In this document: one piece after another, positions 15,187 through 17,431 of the stretch
How positions within the stretch are numbered: the first letter of the stretch is position 1
Layout of the letters: every line of letters begins with the position of its first letter
Assembly: GCA_023432845.1 (NCBI GenBank)
Contig: JAEZEY010000392.1
Coordinates: forward strand, 1-17,431
DNA from: Pseudomonadota bacterium
GTDB lineage: Bacteria > Pseudomonadota > Alphaproteobacteria > Rhizobiales > Xanthobacteraceae
Direction of reading: 5' to 3'
Length of the DNA stretch: 17,431 nucleotides
Made by a program: the position numbers and the translations under genes
The notes under the pieces: generated by a model
Told to the model about the DNA's origin: nothing
Database searches by the model: none
The model's input: the letters and a program-made list of their open reading frames with translations, nothing else

Positions 15187-16051
15187 GACTGTCGGGGTAA
15201 TTGGCGCGGGTCAGATGGGCAACGGCATCGCCCATGTCTGCGCGCTCGCGGGCTTCGACGTGAAGCTCCACGACATTTCAGCCGATCGCATCAAGGCCGG
15301 CATGGCCACGATCAACGGCAACATGGCCCGTCAGGTCGCGAAGAAGACCATCACGGAAGACGAGCGCAAGGCAGCGCTCGGGCGCATCGGCGCCGCCGAA
15401 AAATTCGAAGATCTCAGCGCCTGCGACCTCGTCATCGAGTCGGCCATCGAGAAGGAAGAGGCCAAGCGCAAGATTTTCGCCGACTTGTGTCCGGTGCTGA
15501 AGCCGGAGGCCATCGTCGCCTCCAACACCTCGTCGATTTCGATCACACGGCTGGCCGCCTCGACCGATCGTCCTGAGCGCTTCATCGGCATTCACTTCAT
15601 GAATCCGGTACCGCTGATGGAACTCGTCGAGCTGATCCGTGGTATCGCCACCGACGACGCCACCTTCGAGACCAGCAAGACCTTCGTCTCCAAGCTGCAC
15701 AAGACCATCGCGGTGTCGGAAGACTTCCCGGCCTTCATCGTCAACCGCATCCTGCTGCCGATGATCAACGAGGCGATCTACACGCTGTACGAAGGCGTCG
15801 GTAACGTCGAGTCGATCGACACGGCGATGCGCCTCGGCGCGCACCATCCGATGGGGCCGCTCGAACTCGCCGACTTTATCGGGCTCGATACCTGCCTGTC
15901 GGTCATGCAGGTGCTCTATGAGGGACTCGCCGATTCGAAGTATCGGCCGTGCCCGCTGCTGGTGAAATACGTCGAAGCCGGCTGGCTGGGGCGTAAGACG
16001 CAGCGCGGCTTCTACGACTATCGGGGCGACAAGCCGGTGCCGACGCGCTGA
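15170..16051 (+). CDS. hbd: 3-hydroxybutyryl-CoA dehydrogenase
   Basis: This 293-residue cytoplasmic enzyme interconverts 3-hydroxybutyryl-CoA and acetoacetyl-CoA with NAD(P). The Rossmann motif GAGQMGNGIA is at 12-21, with D35 ending the second strand. Aligning by motif with clostridial Hbd puts the active site at S121 (SNTSS), H142 (IHFMNP), E154 and N192 (VNRILLPMINEA). The GPLELADFIGLD block (229-240) and the C-terminal KTQRGFYDY are family signatures. Length is typical of the stand-alone enzyme, without the fused hydratase of FadB. The ribosome site before the ATG is weak (GGATCAG), and an out-of-frame mini-ORF overlaps it. With etfBA just upstream it fits short-chain acyl-CoA or polyhydroxybutyrate metabolism. 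A strong terminator follows. Confidence 0.94.
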   Translation: MTATIKTVGVIGAGQMGNGIAHVCALAGFDVKLHDISADRIKAGMATINGNMARQVAKKTITEDERKAALGRIGAAEKFEDLSACDLVIESAIEKEEAKRKIFADLCPVLKPEAIVASNTSSISITRLAASTDRPERFIGIHFMNPVPLMELVELIRGIATDDATFETSKTFVSKLHKTIAVSEDFPAFIVNRILLPMINEAIYTLYEGVGNVESIDTAMRLGAHHPMGPLELADFIGLDTCLSVMQVLYEGLADSKYRPCPLLVKYVEAGWLGRKTQRGFYDYRGDKPVPTR

Positions 16052-16070
16052 GCGCCCAGCGGAATCTGCC

Positions 16071-16107
16071 AAAAAAGGCCGGGCATTGCCCGGCCTTTTT
16101 GTTTTTG
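16071..16107 (+). terminator. Strong intrinsic terminator after hbd
   Basis: A run of A, a GC-rich stem (ggccgggc/gcccggcc with a three-base loop, att) and a T-run (tttttgttttt) lie 20 bases after the hbd stop. The A/T arms extend the stem on both sides. This closes the etf-hbd transcription unit. Confidence 0.93.
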
Positions 16108-16189
16108 CGTCGTCGCCTGCGTCAAGACGGCGCGGTCATATGCTGCCGCGTGAAATTCTAATTAACGAATTGTTCCTACGATCGGCGGC

Positions 16190-16450
16190 ATGCAGATTGG
16201 CAGGCGACAAATCGGCGTTCAGTTCGGCTGGAACCCGCAAAAGACGGCGTACCAGAACATTAAGGCGCAGCGGACGCGCATCGCGAAATTCGCGATCCAG
16301 ACGCAGTCCGCCGGCAGCGCCGTCGGCTCGGCGCTGGCGAGCGCCGCGATCAGCAAGGTCAACGGCGACAACACGATCGCCGGCCAGAAGGCCTATGCCC
16401 GTGTGCAGGCCGAGATGAAGGCTGCTCTGACAAAGAAATTTACGGCCTGA
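16190..16450 (+). CDS. Small protein of unknown function
   Basis: The product has 86 residues, opening MQIGRRQIGVQFGWNPQKTA and basic overall. A helical, alanine/glutamine/serine-rich centre (AIQTQSAGSAVGSALASAAIS) is followed by NGDNTIAGQKAYARVQAEMKAALTKK, also helical. I see no signal peptide, clear membrane helix or known motif. Third codon positions are strongly G/C as in neighbouring genes, which supports coding. The ribosome site is weak. An AT-rich patch upstream includes TCTAAT (16157-16162), five of six matches to a -10 box, about 28 bases before the ATG, without a good -35. It follows the hbd terminator, so it needs its own promoter, and ends 18 bases from the convergent tlpA stop. 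Function unknown. Confidence 0.55.
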   Translation: MQIGRRQIGVQFGWNPQKTAYQNIKAQRTRIAKFAIQTQSAGSAVGSALASAAISKVNGDNTIAGQKAYARVQAEMKAALTKKFTA

Positions 16451-16468
16451 TGCCGCGTCGGACTCCGG

Positions 16469-17158
16469 TCAGCCGCCGCGTTTCGAGCCCGCCATCGCTG
16501 CCTCGATCAGCTTGATGGCGTCGTCGCTCGCCCAGTGAGCGGGTCCGGCCAGCGTACCGATCTCGCAACCGTTGCTGTCGATCAGCATCGTCGTCGGCAT
16601 GCCGAACGCCCGGCCGACCGCCTTCAATTCCTGAAACACCTTGGCTTCCGGGTCGGCGTAGTAGGCCAGCCCGTCAATGCCGACCTCCTTGAGCCAGGCT
16701 TTCGGCTTCTCGGGATCGCGGGTGTCGATATTGACCGCGACCACCTGGAAATCGGCGCCGCCCTTCTTCTGCTCCAGCGCCTCGAGCGTCGGCATTTCCT
16801 CGCGGCACGGCGTGCACCAGGTGGCCCACAGGTTCAGCAGCACGGTCTTGCCGCGGAAGTCCTCCAGCGTCTTGCGCGTGCCCGAGGCATCGTTGAAGGC
16901 CAGCGCCGGCACCTTGAGCGGCGCCTTGGCCATGCTGACGGCGGCGACCTCGCCCCGCACCAAGGGCGCGATCTGCCGGGCCAGATCGACGGTGCCCTGA
17001 CAGGCGGCATTGGCACCGGTGGCGCCCGAGGGGGCTTTGTTGCCTATTAGGGTGCTGATCCCGTATATCCCGCCCAGCCCGACGGCCACGCCTGCAATGC
17101 CTCCCGCCAGGACCATGGCGACGCGTTTCTTGGCGAGGGTGCGGGCGGCTTCGGTCAT
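16469..17158 (-). CDS. tlpA: Thiol:disulfide interchange protein TlpA, membrane-anchored thioredoxin
   Basis: The product has 229 residues. One N-terminal helix (about 13-36) anchors a periplasmic thioredoxin domain. The active site is WCTPC with C115 and C118, the cis-proline is P188 in MPTTM, and NIDTRDPEKPK is preserved. The extra cysteine pair that forms a structural disulfide in Bradyrhizobium TlpA is also present (C53 in AACQG, C198 in NGCEIG). Known Bradyrhizobium TlpA keeps the cysteines of ScoI and of cytochrome oxidase subunit II reduced for copper insertion. I chose the ATG at 17158; an in-frame GTG at 17197 would add 13 polar residues and is possible. The gene is divergent from argH, the order seen near Bradyrhizobium tlpA, leaving only 62 bases for both promoters. 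Confidence 0.92.
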   Translation of the reverse strand: MTEAARTLAKKRVAMVLAGGIAGVAVGLGGIYGISTLIGNKAPSGATGANAACQGTVDLARQIAPLVRGEVAAVSMAKAPLKVPALAFNDASGTRKTLEDFRGKTVLLNLWATWCTPCREEMPTLEALEQKKGGADFQVVAVNIDTRDPEKPKAWLKEVGIDGLAYYADPEAKVFQELKAVGRAFGMPTTMLIDSNGCEIGTLAGPAHWASDDAIKLIEAAMAGSKRGG

Positions 17159-17220
17159 GATCGGCTTTGCGTTCGGCTGAGTGGATTGAGACGTCACAGG
17201 GCAAAGTTCAGAGCGACAAG

Positions 17221-17431
17221 ATGAGCAACAAAATGTGGGGCGGACGGTTTGCCTCCGGTCCCGACGCCATTATGGAGGAAATCAACGCCTCCATCGACTT
17301 CGACCGGCATCTCTACCGCCAGGACATTGCCGCCTCCAAGGCCCATGCCGACATGCTGGCCAAGCAAGGCATCATTGCGGCGGACGATGCGAAAAAGATC
17401 GCTCACGGTCTAGACACGATCCTGTCAGAAA
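17221..17431 (+). CDS. argH: Argininosuccinate lyase, 5' part (runs off the window)
   Basis: The first 70 codons are visible. The N-terminus reads MSNKMWGGRF, the family hallmark, followed by INASIDFDRHLYRQDIAASKAHADML, another highly conserved ArgH block. The enzyme splits argininosuccinate into arginine and fumarate in the last step of arginine synthesis. Catalytic residues lie beyond the window edge. The ribosome site is weak (GAGCGACAAG). It is transcribed away from tlpA. Confidence 0.95.
   Translation, partial: MSNKMWGGRFASGPDAIMEEINASIDFDRHLYRQDIAASKAHADMLAKQGIIAADDAKKIAHGLDTILSE

Noticed and set aside
15278..16072. 264-codon minus-strand frame opposite hbd
   Set aside because: Antisense shadow; the hbd active site is fully conserved on the plus strand.
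16086..16418. 110-codon plus-strand frame overlapping the 86-residue gene
   Set aside because: It starts inside the hbd terminator and becomes arginine/serine-rich, unlike the overlapping frame.
17194..17406. 70-codon minus-strand frame opposite argH
   Set aside because: Antisense of the highly conserved ArgH N-terminus.

Overview
The window is GC-rich, gene-dense chromosome from an alphaproteobacterium, most likely of the Hyphomicrobiales (Bradyrhizobium/Xanthobacteraceae side). The clues are the divergent tlpA-argH pair, a TlpA closely resembling the Bradyrhizobium protein, the run HIG1 protein - PduO-type adenosyltransferase - etfB - etfA - 3-hydroxybutyryl-CoA dehydrogenase, and strongly GC-biased third codon positions. 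I see no rRNA, tRNA, CRISPR array, insertion sequence or phage gene. No stretch over 300 bases lacks a gene.

Bases 1-6615 (plus strand) are a type I secretion locus. It holds the 3' end of a secreted protein (VCBS domain plus C-terminal secretion signal), a PrtD-type ABC transporter, an HlyD-type adaptor that overlaps it by four bases, and, one base later, a membrane CHASE2-class III nucleotide cyclase with a complete active site. The tight packing of exporter and cyclase is the most distinctive arrangement in the window: it suggests a cell-surface or exported protein whose production is tied to cAMP signalling. No outer-membrane TolC gene is present.

Bases 6625-9149 are minus-strand single genes: a PfkB-type 6-phosphofructokinase, a 95-residue protein of unknown function, and an exported NodB-type polysaccharide deacetylase with its own terminator. 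A 258-base divergent intergenic region with several inverted repeats leads to a plus-strand pair: a 52-residue membrane protein and a Sco copper chaperone. A large minus-strand membrane glycosyltransferase (GT2 with a GspE-N-like cytosolic domain) ends inside the 3' end of sco.

Bases 12364-16051 (plus strand) hold a HIG1-type two-helix membrane protein, a cob(I)alamin adenosyltransferase, the two electron transfer flavoprotein subunits behind a recognisable promoter, and 3-hydroxybutyryl-CoA dehydrogenase closed by a strong intrinsic terminator. Together they fit acyl-CoA oxidation, short-chain acyl/PHB metabolism and B12 cofactor supply. The window ends with a small unknown protein, TlpA on the minus strand, and the start of argH. 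TlpA is known in Bradyrhizobium as the reductant of a Sco protein, so both partners of CuA-site copper delivery to cytochrome oxidase lie in this window.

All calls come from reading the sequence and recalled family motifs; no database search was run.
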